From: Pseudomonadota bacterium
GTDB taxonomy: Bacteria > Pseudomonadota > Gammaproteobacteria > Arenicellales > UBA868
Reading direction: 5' to 3'
NCBI GenBank assembly: GCA_018661145.1
Contig: JABJIU010000023.1
Span: forward strand, 1-5,469
DNA length: 5,469 bases
Below, in pieces: positions 1 through 5,469 of the stretch; position 1 is the first letter of the stretch; every line of letters starts with the position of its first letter. Made by a program: the position numbers and the translations under genes. The notes below the pieces were generated by a model, which ran no database searches, was not told the origin of the DNA, and was given only the letters and a program-made list of their open reading frames with translations.

Positions 1-255
1 GAAATCGCCGATAAAAAGACTCGGCAGCATTGACCCAGAAGGAATTCGGAAAGGCTCCACGATAAATGCTCTTAGGAGGAATACCGCCAAGATCACCGGG
101 AAAAATGCCTTTGAATATTCGACGATTAACGGCATTCTCGGGCTGACGCCAGGTTTTGCCTGGCGCAGCCGCCTCGGGCGGCCGAAAGCGCGGTCCCAGT
201 ACATGATCAATCCGGCCAGAACTAAAGCCAGAAAAAGGGCAAGTTCAAAATCCAT
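1..255 (-). CDS. lepB: Signal peptidase I, N-terminal part (cut by the left window edge)
   Basis: This encodes the first 85 residues of signal peptidase I, the inner-membrane serine protease that removes signal peptides from exported preproteins. Two hydrophobic segments are visible, at about residues 4-20 and 51-66. Between them is a short basic stretch (RPRRLRQAK, 26-34), as in the two-TM gammaproteobacterial enzymes, but shorter than the E. coli loop. The catalytic motif PSGSM follows at residues 72-76, so Ser75 is the expected nucleophile (Ser90 by the usual E. coli numbering). The conserved LxIGDF box follows at residues 80-85, where the window ends. The Lys general base and the rest of the periplasmic domain lie outside. 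The ATG is certain: it overlaps the lepA stop by one base (TAATG) and has a strong Shine-Dalgarno inside the lepA 3' end, so translational coupling with lepA is likely. Identity is clear from the motifs. Confidence 0.95.
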   Translation of the reverse strand, partial: MDFELALFLALVLAGLIMYWDRAFGRPRRLRQAKPGVSPRMPLIVEYSKAFFPVILAVFLLRAFIVEPFRIPSGSMLPSLFIGDF

Positions 256-2060
256 TAGTCACTCACCTTCAGTACCGACAGGAACGCTTCCTGTGGAATT
301 GCGACGGAGCCAATCTGTTTCATGCGCTTCTTTCCCTCTTTTTGTTTCTCAAGGAGTTTTCGCTTCCGCGTGATGTCACCCCCATAACACTTGGCGGTAA
401 CATTTTTACGTAAAGCCTTAACCGTCTCCCGAGCAATTATCTTGGAACCGATAGCCCCCTGAATTGCGACATCGAACATCTGCCGGGGAATCAGTTTCTT
501 CATTCGGGCAACCAACTGCCGGGCCCGATACGGGGCTTGTCCCCGATGAGCTAGCGCCGACAAAGGCTCAACGCGGTCCCCGTTGATCATGACATCAATC
601 CGAACCATATCGGCGGCTCGGTCTTCAATAAACTCATAGTCAAACGACGCAAATCCTCGGCTCACTGACTTTAGGCGATCATGAAAGTCCAGGACGACCT
701 CCGAAAGTGGAAGTTCAAAGGTGATCAACGCTTGTCGGCCATGGTAGGCGAGCTCTTTTTGAACTCCCCTTTTCTCAATACACAGGCCCAGCACGGCTCC
801 GATGTAGTCCTTCGGACACAAGAGTCGTGCCTCGATGAAGGGTTCATAAACCTCAGCGACGCTACCGGCATCGGGCATTTGGGAGGGATTGTGAATCGAT
901 CGCGTGGTCCCATCTGTTCCGCGAATTAGGTAGACGACCGTCGGCGCCGTGGTAATGAGTTCCAGGTCGTACTCGCGCTCCAGACGCTCCTGAATGATCT
1001 CCATGTGCAGCATCCCCAGGAACCCGCAACGGAAGCCAAAACCAAGGGCCGGAGAGACCTCCGGCTCATAAACCAGAGATGCGTCGTTCAAGCTCAGTTT
1101 CTCCAGCGCATCGCGAAAGGCTTCGAAGTCTGCATTGTTAATAGGGTACAGACCGGCAAATACGGCGGGTTTTTCATTTTTAAAACCCTCCAGACTTTCG
1201 CTCGTCGGCTGGGCAGCATCCGTCACTGTGTCACCCACTCTCGCCGCCTTAATGTCCTTGATTCCCGCAATGACATAGCCGACTTCCCCAGCGTTGAGTA
1301 CATTACATGGAGACCTTTTTGGGGTAAACCGGCCGATTTCTTCAACGGGGTAACTTTTCCCCGTTGACATCATCAGGATCCGGCGTGTCGACTTTAGGGA
1401 TCCCGCCATCACCCGAACCAGGGAGACCGTCCCCAGATAGTTATCGAACCAGGAATCGATGATAAGTGCGCTCAGTTTCTCTGTGGCTGGGATCTTCGGT
1501 GCGGGGACGCCGAGTACGATGCGCTCCAAGAGCGCATCGATGCCGATCCCGGTCTTTGCAGACACCTGCAATACGTTGCTGCAATCCAGTCCGATCAGAT
1601 CCTCAATTTCTGCGGCCGCCCGCTCGGCATCCGCTGCCGGGAGGTCAATCTTATTCAGCACTGGTATGATCTCAAGGCCTAGATCCGCGGCGGTATAACA
1701 GTTCGCCACAGTCTGCGCTTCCACTCCCTGGGAGGCGTCGACAATCAGCAGCGCGCCCTCGCAAGCGCTCAACGACCGGGAGACCTCATAGGAGAAGTCA
1801 ACATGCCCCGGCGTGTCAATGAAGTTCATCAAATACTCGTTTTGGTCCTGCGACTGATACCTCAAGGAAACACTCTGCGCTTTGATAGTAATACCCCGTT
1901 CCCGCTCTAGATCCATAGAATCCAGAACCTGATTGGTCATCTCGCGGTCACTCAAGCCCCCGCATCGTTGAATTAACCTGTCAGCGAGTGTTGACTTGCC
2001 GTGATCGATATGCGCGATAATCGCGAAGTTCCGAATAAGGTTCTGATCAACCCGATCCAT
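255..2060 (-). CDS. lepA: Elongation factor 4 (LepA), ribosome-associated translational GTPase
   Basis: LepA/EF4 is an EF-G-like GTPase that acts on the ribosome; back-translocation and roles in initiation or 30S assembly have both been proposed. All G motifs are present: G1 AHIDHGKST (residues 16-24), switch I RGIT (55-58), G3 DTPGH with the catalytic His (82-86), G4 NKID (136-139) and G5 SAK (167-169). Domain II follows (about 196-285), then the EF-G III/V-like domains (about 300-480). The LepA-specific C-terminal domain contains KCYGGDITRKRKLLEKQKEG (557-576) and the terminal PQEAFLSVLKVSD. Length is 601 aa against 599 in E. coli. I chose the ATG at 2060. An upstream in-frame TTG at 2096 would add 12 residues, but it has no Shine-Dalgarno and the extension is absent from E. 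coli LepA. The 2060 start has only a modest GGAAA upstream. It is first in a unit with lepB and divergent from nadB. Confidence 0.97.
   Translation of the reverse strand: MDRVDQNLIRNFAIIAHIDHGKSTLADRLIQRCGGLSDREMTNQVLDSMDLERERGITIKAQSVSLRYQSQDQNEYLMNFIDTPGHVDFSYEVSRSLSACEGALLIVDASQGVEAQTVANCYTAADLGLEIIPVLNKIDLPAADAERAAAEIEDLIGLDCSNVLQVSAKTGIGIDALLERIVLGVPAPKIPATEKLSALIIDSWFDNYLGTVSLVRVMAGSLKSTRRILMMSTGKSYPVEEIGRFTPKRSPCNVLNAGEVGYVIAGIKDIKAARVGDTVTDAAQPTSESLEGFKNEKPAVFAGLYPINNADFEAFRDALEKLSLNDASLVYEPEVSPALGFGFRCGFLGMLHMEIIQERLEREYDLELITTAPTVVYLIRGTDGTTRSIHNPSQMPDAGSVAEVYEPFIEARLLCPKDYIGAVLGLCIEKRGVQKELAYHGRQALITFELPLSEVVLDFHDRLKSVSRGFASFDYEFIEDRAADMVRIDVMINGDRVEPLSALAHRGQAPYRARQLVARMKKLIPRQMFDVAIQGAIGSKIIARETVKALRKNVTAKCYGGDITRKRKLLEKQKEGKKRMKQIGSVAIPQEAFLSVLKVSD
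263..270 (-). promoter_or_regulatory. Ribosome binding site of lepB inside lepA
   Basis: On the minus strand this reads GAAGGTGA, a strong match to the Shine-Dalgarno consensus, and lies 7 bases before the lepB ATG. It sits within the last codons of lepA. Together with the one-base stop/start overlap, it supports the lepB start and translation of lepB from the lepA message. Confidence 0.75.
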
Positions 2061-2088
2061 TTTCAGTTTCCATTGGGGATGAGGGACG

Positions 2089-2152
2089 GCGCCCAATTGA
2101 GATGGGCAGAACGAAAGAGACTTTCACCTGCGAATTTTATCTTGCGCCCAAT
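2089..2152. repeat. Pair of 9-bp direct repeats in the lepA leader/promoter
   Basis: GCGCCCAAT occurs at 2089-2097 and at 2144-2152 on the plus strand, 55 bases apart. One copy falls in the spacer of the candidate lepA promoter and the other in the predicted leader. This position would suit a pair of regulator sites, but with only two copies a chance match cannot be excluded. Confidence 0.4.
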
Positions 2153-2162
2153 GTCCTTGCAC
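2134..2162 (-). promoter_or_regulatory. Candidate sigma-70 promoter for lepA-lepB
   Basis: On the minus strand a TAAAAT box (2134-2139, five of six matches to TATAAT) lies 17 bases downstream of GTGCAA (2157-2162, three of six matches to TTGACA). Transcription would begin near 2127, giving a leader of about 65 bases before the lepA ATG at 2060. The -10 box and spacing are good but the -35 box is weak, so this is a prediction from pattern only. I found no equally good pair facing nadB. Confidence 0.35.
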
Positions 2163-2218
2163 ACATTTCGAAAACACCAGCCAGAAATCGGCAAAGCAGG
2201 TTCGGGTTTGTGATGTGT

Positions 2219-2241
2219 TCGATAAGACGAGATCGATAAGA
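2219..2241 (+). repeat. Pair of 9-bp direct repeats at the nadB start
   Basis: TCGATAAGA occurs at 2219-2227 and again at 2233-2241, a spacing of 14 bases between starts. The last base of the second copy is the A of the nadB ATG. The repeat is exact. Whether it has a role, such as an operator or mRNA site, or is chance is not shown by the sequence. Confidence 0.5.
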
Positions 2242-3845
2242 TGTTGCGTGAAGGTGCGGTAGCGATCGTTGGCAGCGGGCTTGCAGGCATCAGCCTAGCG
2301 CTGCGACTCTCCGAACAAGGCATCGATTCGCTGATTCTAACCAAGTCGAAGCTTGCTTCCGGTTCCAGCGTATGGGCACAGGGCGGGATCGCTGCGGCGC
2401 TTGATCCGCGTGACAGTTTCGAAGCGCATATCCAAGACACCTTGCGGACAGGGGCTGGACTCTGTCACGAATCAGCCGTCCGGACGGTAGTTGAGGGCGC
2501 TCCCGACGCGATCGACTGGCTGAGTGCTGCTGGGGTTCATTTCGACCAACAGGGTGACGTGCCGAAACAATTCCACCTCGCCCGGGAAGGTGGCCACTCC
2601 CATCGACGGGTTGCACATGTGGCGGACACGACCGGACGGGCCGTGGTCAATACACTCGATCGTCAAATTCTCGCCTCGCCCCGAATCACTGTGCTGGAAA
2701 ACCACACTGCTGTGGACTTAATCCTTAAGCCCGACGCAAGTGCGGGTGCCGGTACACAGGTAATCGGACTGTACGCGCTTGACGGTGATTCTGGATCCGT
2801 CGTGACGATTCATGCGGGAGCGGTCGTGCTTGCCTCCGGGGGTGCCTCGAAAGCCTACCTGTACACAAGCAACCCGGACTCGTCCACGGGAGATGGGATT
2901 GCAATGGCTTGGCGTGCGGGGTGCTCAGTTGCAAACCTAGAGTTCGTCCAATTTCACCCCACTTGCCTCTACCATCCCCACGCAGGGAACTTCCTGATCT
3001 CAGAAGCTGTTCGGGGCGAGGGAGGTCGACTCCTGCTGCCAGACGGGAATGCTTTCATGGAGCGGCACGACCCACGTGGGGAACTTGCCTCCCGCGATGT
3101 CGTTGCGCGGGCTATTGACTACGAGATGAAAAAAGGCGGCCATGACTGTGTCTATCTTGACGTCAGCCATTTGGCCGCGGCGCATATCAAGCGCCACTTC
3201 CCTGGAATCTATGAGCGTTGCCAATCATTTGCGATTGATATCACCACCGATCCAGTTCCGGTAGTGCCCGCGGCCCACTACACCTGCGGCGGGATTAACA
3301 CGGACCTTAATGGACAGACAGATCTTGCCGGTTTGTACGCGATTGGGGAGAACGCTCATACCGGCCTTCACGGCGCTAACCGGCTCGCGAGTAACTCGCT
3401 TCTGGAATGCGTGGTGTTCTCGCACCGGGCAGTTCCTGCAATATTGGAGTATCTGGAGAAATTGCCGGGGAGTCGTCAAACGCCTCCCGCCTGGGACGAA
3501 AGTCAGGTTTCCGACCCTGATGAACTCGTTGTCGTCGCGCATAACTGGGAAGAACTCAGACGATTCATGTGGGACTACGTAGGTATTGTCAGGACCTCCC
3601 GCCGGCTGCAACGTGCAGCTAACCGGCTCCACTTACTGCACGCGGAAATCAGGGATTTCTACAGTCACTTCCGGGTAAACAAGGATTTACTCGAACTGCG
3701 AAACCTCGTGCTGGTTTCCGAACTGATTGTCCGGTGTGCGGCTGATCGTCGGGAAAGCCGAGGCCTGCATTTCACTCAGGACTATCCAGCCCCAGATCCA
3801 AAACAGGAATACGATACTATTTTGCGCCCAGAACCAAGGCCTTGA
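2241..3845 (+). CDS. nadB: L-aspartate oxidase
   Basis: NadB is the cytoplasmic FAD enzyme that oxidises L-aspartate to iminoaspartate, which NadA condenses with dihydroxyacetone phosphate to quinolinate, the start of de novo NAD synthesis. Oxygen or fumarate can accept the electrons. The Rossmann dinucleotide fold is at the N-terminus (VGSGLAG, residues 10-16). Active-site residues known from E. coli are all present with a constant offset of five: Glu116 in REGGHSHRR, His239 in QFHPT, Arg285 in SRDVVAR, His346 in HYTCGGI and Arg381 in GANRLASNS. The helical C-terminal domain runs from about 430 to the end. Ser42 occupies the place of the His that binds FAD covalently in SdhA (four residues before AQGG), as expected for a non-covalent flavoenzyme and arguing against SdhA or FrdA. 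Length is 534 aa (E. coli 540). It is divergent from lepA and ends 9 bases before the convergent sdhE. nadA and nadC are not in the window. Confidence 0.97.
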   Translation: MLREGAVAIVGSGLAGISLALRLSEQGIDSLILTKSKLASGSSVWAQGGIAAALDPRDSFEAHIQDTLRTGAGLCHESAVRTVVEGAPDAIDWLSAAGVHFDQQGDVPKQFHLAREGGHSHRRVAHVADTTGRAVVNTLDRQILASPRITVLENHTAVDLILKPDASAGAGTQVIGLYALDGDSGSVVTIHAGAVVLASGGASKAYLYTSNPDSSTGDGIAMAWRAGCSVANLEFVQFHPTCLYHPHAGNFLISEAVRGEGGRLLLPDGNAFMERHDPRGELASRDVVARAIDYEMKKGGHDCVYLDVSHLAAAHIKRHFPGIYERCQSFAIDITTDPVPVVPAAHYTCGGINTDLNGQTDLAGLYAIGENAHTGLHGANRLASNSLLECVVFSHRAVPAILEYLEKLPGSRQTPPAWDESQVSDPDELVVVAHNWEELRRFMWDYVGIVRTSRRLQRAANRLHLLHAEIRDFYSHFRVNKDLLELRNLVLVSELIVRCAADRRESRGLHFTQDYPAPDPKQEYDTILRPEPRP

Positions 3846-3854
3846 CTGTCTCAG

Positions 3855-4124
3855 TTATGCTGTCTTGGAAGCACGGCTGAAGCGTAAGATATCGGAGACC
3901 AGAGCGGTCAGATGCGGGTTGTCCGGAATAACTCTGTGCATAAACCAATCCATTAGAAGCGGGTCGGGTTGCGCCAGAAGCTCCTCGAAGAGGGTCAGGT
4001 CATGAGTCCCCCCCATGTTCTCCAGTTCCTGCGCATAAGGCATTAGTAACCCGTCAAGCTCCCGGGCGCCACGCCGGGCCCGCCAAGTAATCCGGTTGAT
4101 ACGCTGTTGCGCTCGCGTATTCAA
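3855..4124 (-). CDS. sdhE: SdhE, FAD assembly factor for succinate dehydrogenase (Sdh5/SDHAF2, YgfY family)
   Basis: SdhE is a small cytoplasmic helical-bundle protein that promotes covalent attachment of FAD to SdhA (and FrdA where present). The protein is 89 aa, matching the family (E. coli 88). It carries the signature RGxxE as RRGARELD at residues 17-24. The conserved MPY sits nearby (28-30), followed by FEELLAQPDPLLMDWFM (46-62), which corresponds to the E. coli stretch ending LLECDDPDLFNWLM. The start is a TTG that overlaps the sdhB stop by four bases (TTGA), with AAAGGT ending five bases upstream; no in-frame ATG or GTG is suitable. It is the last gene of the sdhA-sdhB-sdhE run, so it is made with its client. 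The partner gene ygfX, next to sdhE in E. coli and some relatives, is absent here: the next gene is the convergent nadB, 9 bases away. Confidence 0.92.
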   Translation of the reverse strand: MNTRAQQRINRITWRARRGARELDGLLMPYAQELENMGGTHDLTLFEELLAQPDPLLMDWFMHRVIPDNPHLTALVSDILRFSRASKTA

Positions 4125-4900
4125 GATTTACCTTTTGCAATCCGCGACTTGATTTCACCAATGGCTTTCCCCGGATTTAGACCCTTGGGGCAAGCACTCG
4201 TGCAATTCATGATAGTGTGGCAGCGATACAAAGCGAAGCTGTCGTTCAACTGCTCTAGGCGTTCATCGGTCGCATCATCGCGACTGTCGGCGATCCAGCG
4301 ATAGGCCTGCAGCAGGTTTGCCGGACCAAGATACTGGTCTGAGTTCCACCAATAACTCGGACAACTGGTCGAGCAGCACGCACACAATATGCACTCATAC
4401 AAACCATCGAGTGCTTCACGCTCGTCCTGACTCTGGAGGCGTTCACGATCGCTATTTGGATCCTGAGCCTTCAGCCATGGCTCGACCGATGCGTGTTGCT
4501 TAAAGAAATGGGTAAGATCGGGAACAAGATCTTTAATCACCGGCATATGTGGTAACGGGTAGATTCTGACCGGCGCCTTGAGCTCGGATAGGGATTGGGT
4601 GCAGGCCAGCGTATTGGTTCCGTTGATGTTCATCGCGCAAGACCCACAGATTCCCTCTCGACAGGAGCGCCGGAAGGTCAGGGTCGAGTCAATCTCGTTC
4701 TTGATTTTGATTAAACCGTCTAGGAGCATAGGCCCGCAGGTTGCCTGATCGATGGTGTACTCATCAACGCGCGGTTGCTCCTCATCATCAGGGTTCCACC
4801 GATAGACCTCAAACACCTGAGGCCGTTGCATACCGGTCCCATCGTTATGACGTCGTCCTTTGGTTACCCGAGCGTTTTTCGGAAGCCTAAATTGTGCCAT
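4121..4900 (-). CDS. sdhB: Succinate dehydrogenase iron-sulfur subunit
   Basis: SdhB is the membrane-associated subunit of complex II that passes electrons from the SdhA flavin to ubiquinone through three clusters. All cluster ligands are visible. The [2Fe-2S] site is Cys80, Cys85, Cys88 and Cys100 (SCREGICGSC). The [4Fe-4S] site is Cys170, Cys173, Cys176 and Cys237. The [3Fe-4S] site is Cys180, Cys227 and Cys233 (the latter in CHTIMNCTSACPKGLNP). Spacings equal those of E. coli SdhB. The protein is 259 aa against 238 in E. coli; the extra length is mostly an N-terminal segment (MAQFRLPKNARVTKG), typical of the alphaproteobacterial/mitochondrial-like type and of many non-enteric gammaproteobacteria. 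The ATG is preceded by TAGAGA, which overlaps the sdhA stop. The gene starts 7 bases after sdhA and overlaps sdhE by four. Fumarate reductase FrdB is a less likely alternative given the neighbours and sequence. Confidence 0.97.
   Translation of the reverse strand: MAQFRLPKNARVTKGRRHNDGTGMQRPQVFEVYRWNPDDEEQPRVDEYTIDQATCGPMLLDGLIKIKNEIDSTLTFRRSCREGICGSCAMNINGTNTLACTQSLSELKAPVRIYPLPHMPVIKDLVPDLTHFFKQHASVEPWLKAQDPNSDRERLQSQDEREALDGLYECILCACCSTSCPSYWWNSDQYLGPANLLQAYRWIADSRDDATDERLEQLNDSFALYRCHTIMNCTSACPKGLNPGKAIGEIKSRIAKGKS
4131..4136 (-). promoter_or_regulatory. Ribosome binding site supporting the TTG start of sdhE
   Basis: On the minus strand this reads AAAAGG, followed by TAAATC and then the TTG at 4124-4122. 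It lies in the last codons of sdhB. It decides the sdhE start in favour of the TTG overlapping the sdhB stop. Confidence 0.6.
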
Positions 4901-4907
4901 CGTATCT

Positions 4908-5469
4908 CTAATAGACCCTTGCCTTGGGTGGAATGCTTTCGACCTCTGTCGTTCCCGTATCGAGCGTTACCGGACGATATTCAAGATCGACTGCGTGATC
5001 GTCAATGCGTGCGAGGGTATGACACATCCAGTCGGTGTCATTCCTTTCAGGATAATCATCCCTGGCGTGAGCGCCCCTGCTTTCCGTTCTCGCGTGAGCG
5101 CTGTAGACCGTCACCTTAGCCTGTGCCAATAGATTCTGCAGTTCCAGAGTCTCGACCAGGTCAGTGTTCCAGATCATTGAGCGGTCCGTCACACCAATGT
5201 TTGAGAACATAGCTACGGTTTCATCGACTTGCTCTATCCCGTCACTCAACACTTGATCGTTTCGAAAGACCGCGCAGTTTGCCTGCATTGCCCGCTGCAT
5301 CTTAAGTCTCACCGCGGCCGTTGTGGCCGGGCCGTCCGAATGGCGGACCTGATCCAAACGACTGACGATCTGATCGACTGACTCCTGCCGACCTCTCGCC
5401 ACGGGCGCGCTCCTGCTGATAGTGTCGGCGGCGTGTTGTCCCGCCGCCCGACCGAACACGATTAGGTCC
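4908..5469 (-). CDS. sdhA: Succinate dehydrogenase flavoprotein subunit, C-terminal part (cut by the right window edge)
   Basis: This is the last 186 codons of SdhA, the complex II subunit that carries covalent FAD and oxidises succinate to fumarate. The frame is open to the window edge, entering at DLIVFGRAAG, the family box just after the FAD/substrate domain (E. coli LLDLVVFGRAAG). The helical C-terminal region follows with MQ-ANCAVFR, the conserved ARTESRGAHARDDYPER, and DWMCHTL. The end, ESIPPKARVY, is a typical SdhA terminus and closest in style to alphaproteobacterial and mitochondrial forms (PKARVY). The GTG at 5459 within this frame is an internal Val codon, not a start. The FAD-binding His and catalytic residues lie beyond the window. 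The gene is followed after 7 bases by sdhB, so both are co-transcribed; sdhC and sdhD are expected upstream, outside the window. Confidence 0.96.
   Translation of the reverse strand, partial: DLIVFGRAAGQHAADTISRSAPVARGRQESVDQIVSRLDQVRHSDGPATTAAVRLKMQRAMQANCAVFRNDQVLSDGIEQVDETVAMFSNIGVTDRSMIWNTDLVETLELQNLLAQAKVTVYSAHARTESRGAHARDDYPERNDTDWMCHTLARIDDHAVDLEYRPVTLDTGTTEVESIPPKARVY

Larger units (their letters stand above)
2061..2240. other. Divergent intergenic control region between lepA and nadB
   Basis: This 180-bp region separates the divergent starts of lepA and nadB and must hold the control signals for both, unless promoters lie within the genes. It contains the candidate lepA promoter and two 9-bp direct-repeat pairs, listed separately. 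Open frames that cross it are short continuations of overlapping frames with no recognisable protein. I see no tRNA, riboswitch-like fold or recognisable binding site for a known NAD-pathway regulator. The nadB ATG has only a weak Shine-Dalgarno (CGAG at 2228-2231, 9 bases upstream). Confidence 0.6.

Noticed and set aside
1005..1367. 120-aa plus-strand open frame inside lepA
   Set aside because: It is wholly antisense to strongly conserved lepA sequence and has no family features.
2157..2186. TTGCAC as a -35 box for nadB on the plus strand
   Set aside because: No acceptable -10 box occurs 16-19 bases downstream; the same bases fit the opposite-strand lepA promoter better.
2174..2205. Possible sigma-E-like promoter on the minus strand (GAACCT followed by TTTCTGG)
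   Set aside because: The spacing between the two boxes is about 12 bases, too short for the usual sigma-E spacing of about 16.
2063..2440. 125-aa minus-strand open frame crossing the lepA/nadB gap into nadB
   Set aside because: It lies mostly antisense to the 5' end of nadB, has no recognisable domain and composition typical of a shadow frame.
3225..3632. 135-aa minus-strand open frame inside nadB
   Set aside because: It is antisense to the conserved NadB active-site region and shows no recognisable motifs.
3835..3876. Shared bidirectional terminator between nadB and sdhE
   Set aside because: The pairing CCAAG/CTTGG has only five base pairs with a large loop, and the palindrome at 3835-3844 has no loop and no following T run.
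4860..5132. Plus-strand open frames opposite the sdhA/sdhB junction
   Set aside because: They overlap sdhA and sdhB coding sequence antisense, with no domain.

Overview
The window holds six protein-coding genes, two of them cut by the window ends, and reads as ordinary bacterial housekeeping chromosome. I see no mobile element, tRNA, rRNA, CRISPR array or phage-like gene. The proteins and gene order point to a gammaproteobacterium outside the enteric group. lepA-lepB with nadB close by and divergent is a gammaproteobacterial arrangement, and an SdhE-type assembly factor sits beside sdhAB. The SdhA and SdhB proteins, however, resemble the alphaproteobacterial/mitochondrial type that many non-enteric gammaproteobacteria carry: SdhA ends in PKARVY and SdhB has a longer N-terminus than in E. 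coli. By eye the base composition is moderately GC-rich and even across the window, with no sign of a recently transferred segment.

Layout from left to right: (1) 1-255, minus strand, the first 85 codons of lepB (signal peptidase I), whose ATG shares one base with the lepA stop. (2) 255-2060, minus, lepA (elongation factor 4), complete. (3) 2061-2240, a 180-bp divergent intergenic region with a plausible lepA promoter and two pairs of 9-bp direct repeats. (4) 2241-3845, plus, nadB (L-aspartate oxidase), complete. (5) A 9-bp convergent gap, then 3855-4124, minus, sdhE (SDH flavinylation factor). (6) 4121-4900, minus, sdhB. (7) 4908-5469, minus, the last 186 codons of sdhA.

Functionally, sdhA-sdhB-sdhE is the 3' part of a tightly packed succinate dehydrogenase operon: flavoprotein subunit, iron-sulfur subunit, and the factor that helps attach FAD covalently to SdhA. 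sdhC and sdhD are expected beyond the right edge. NadB belongs to the same flavoprotein family as SdhA but binds FAD non-covalently. It starts NAD synthesis from aspartate and can use fumarate as electron acceptor, producing succinate, which is the SDH substrate. lepA-lepB forms a separate, translationally coupled unit for translation fidelity or ribosome function and protein export.

I found no undescribed system here. The most notable points are small: direct nadB-lepA adjacency without the rpoE/rse(muc) genes that separate them in several gammaproteobacteria, a TTG-started sdhE overlapping sdhB, and short repeats in the nadB/lepA control region.
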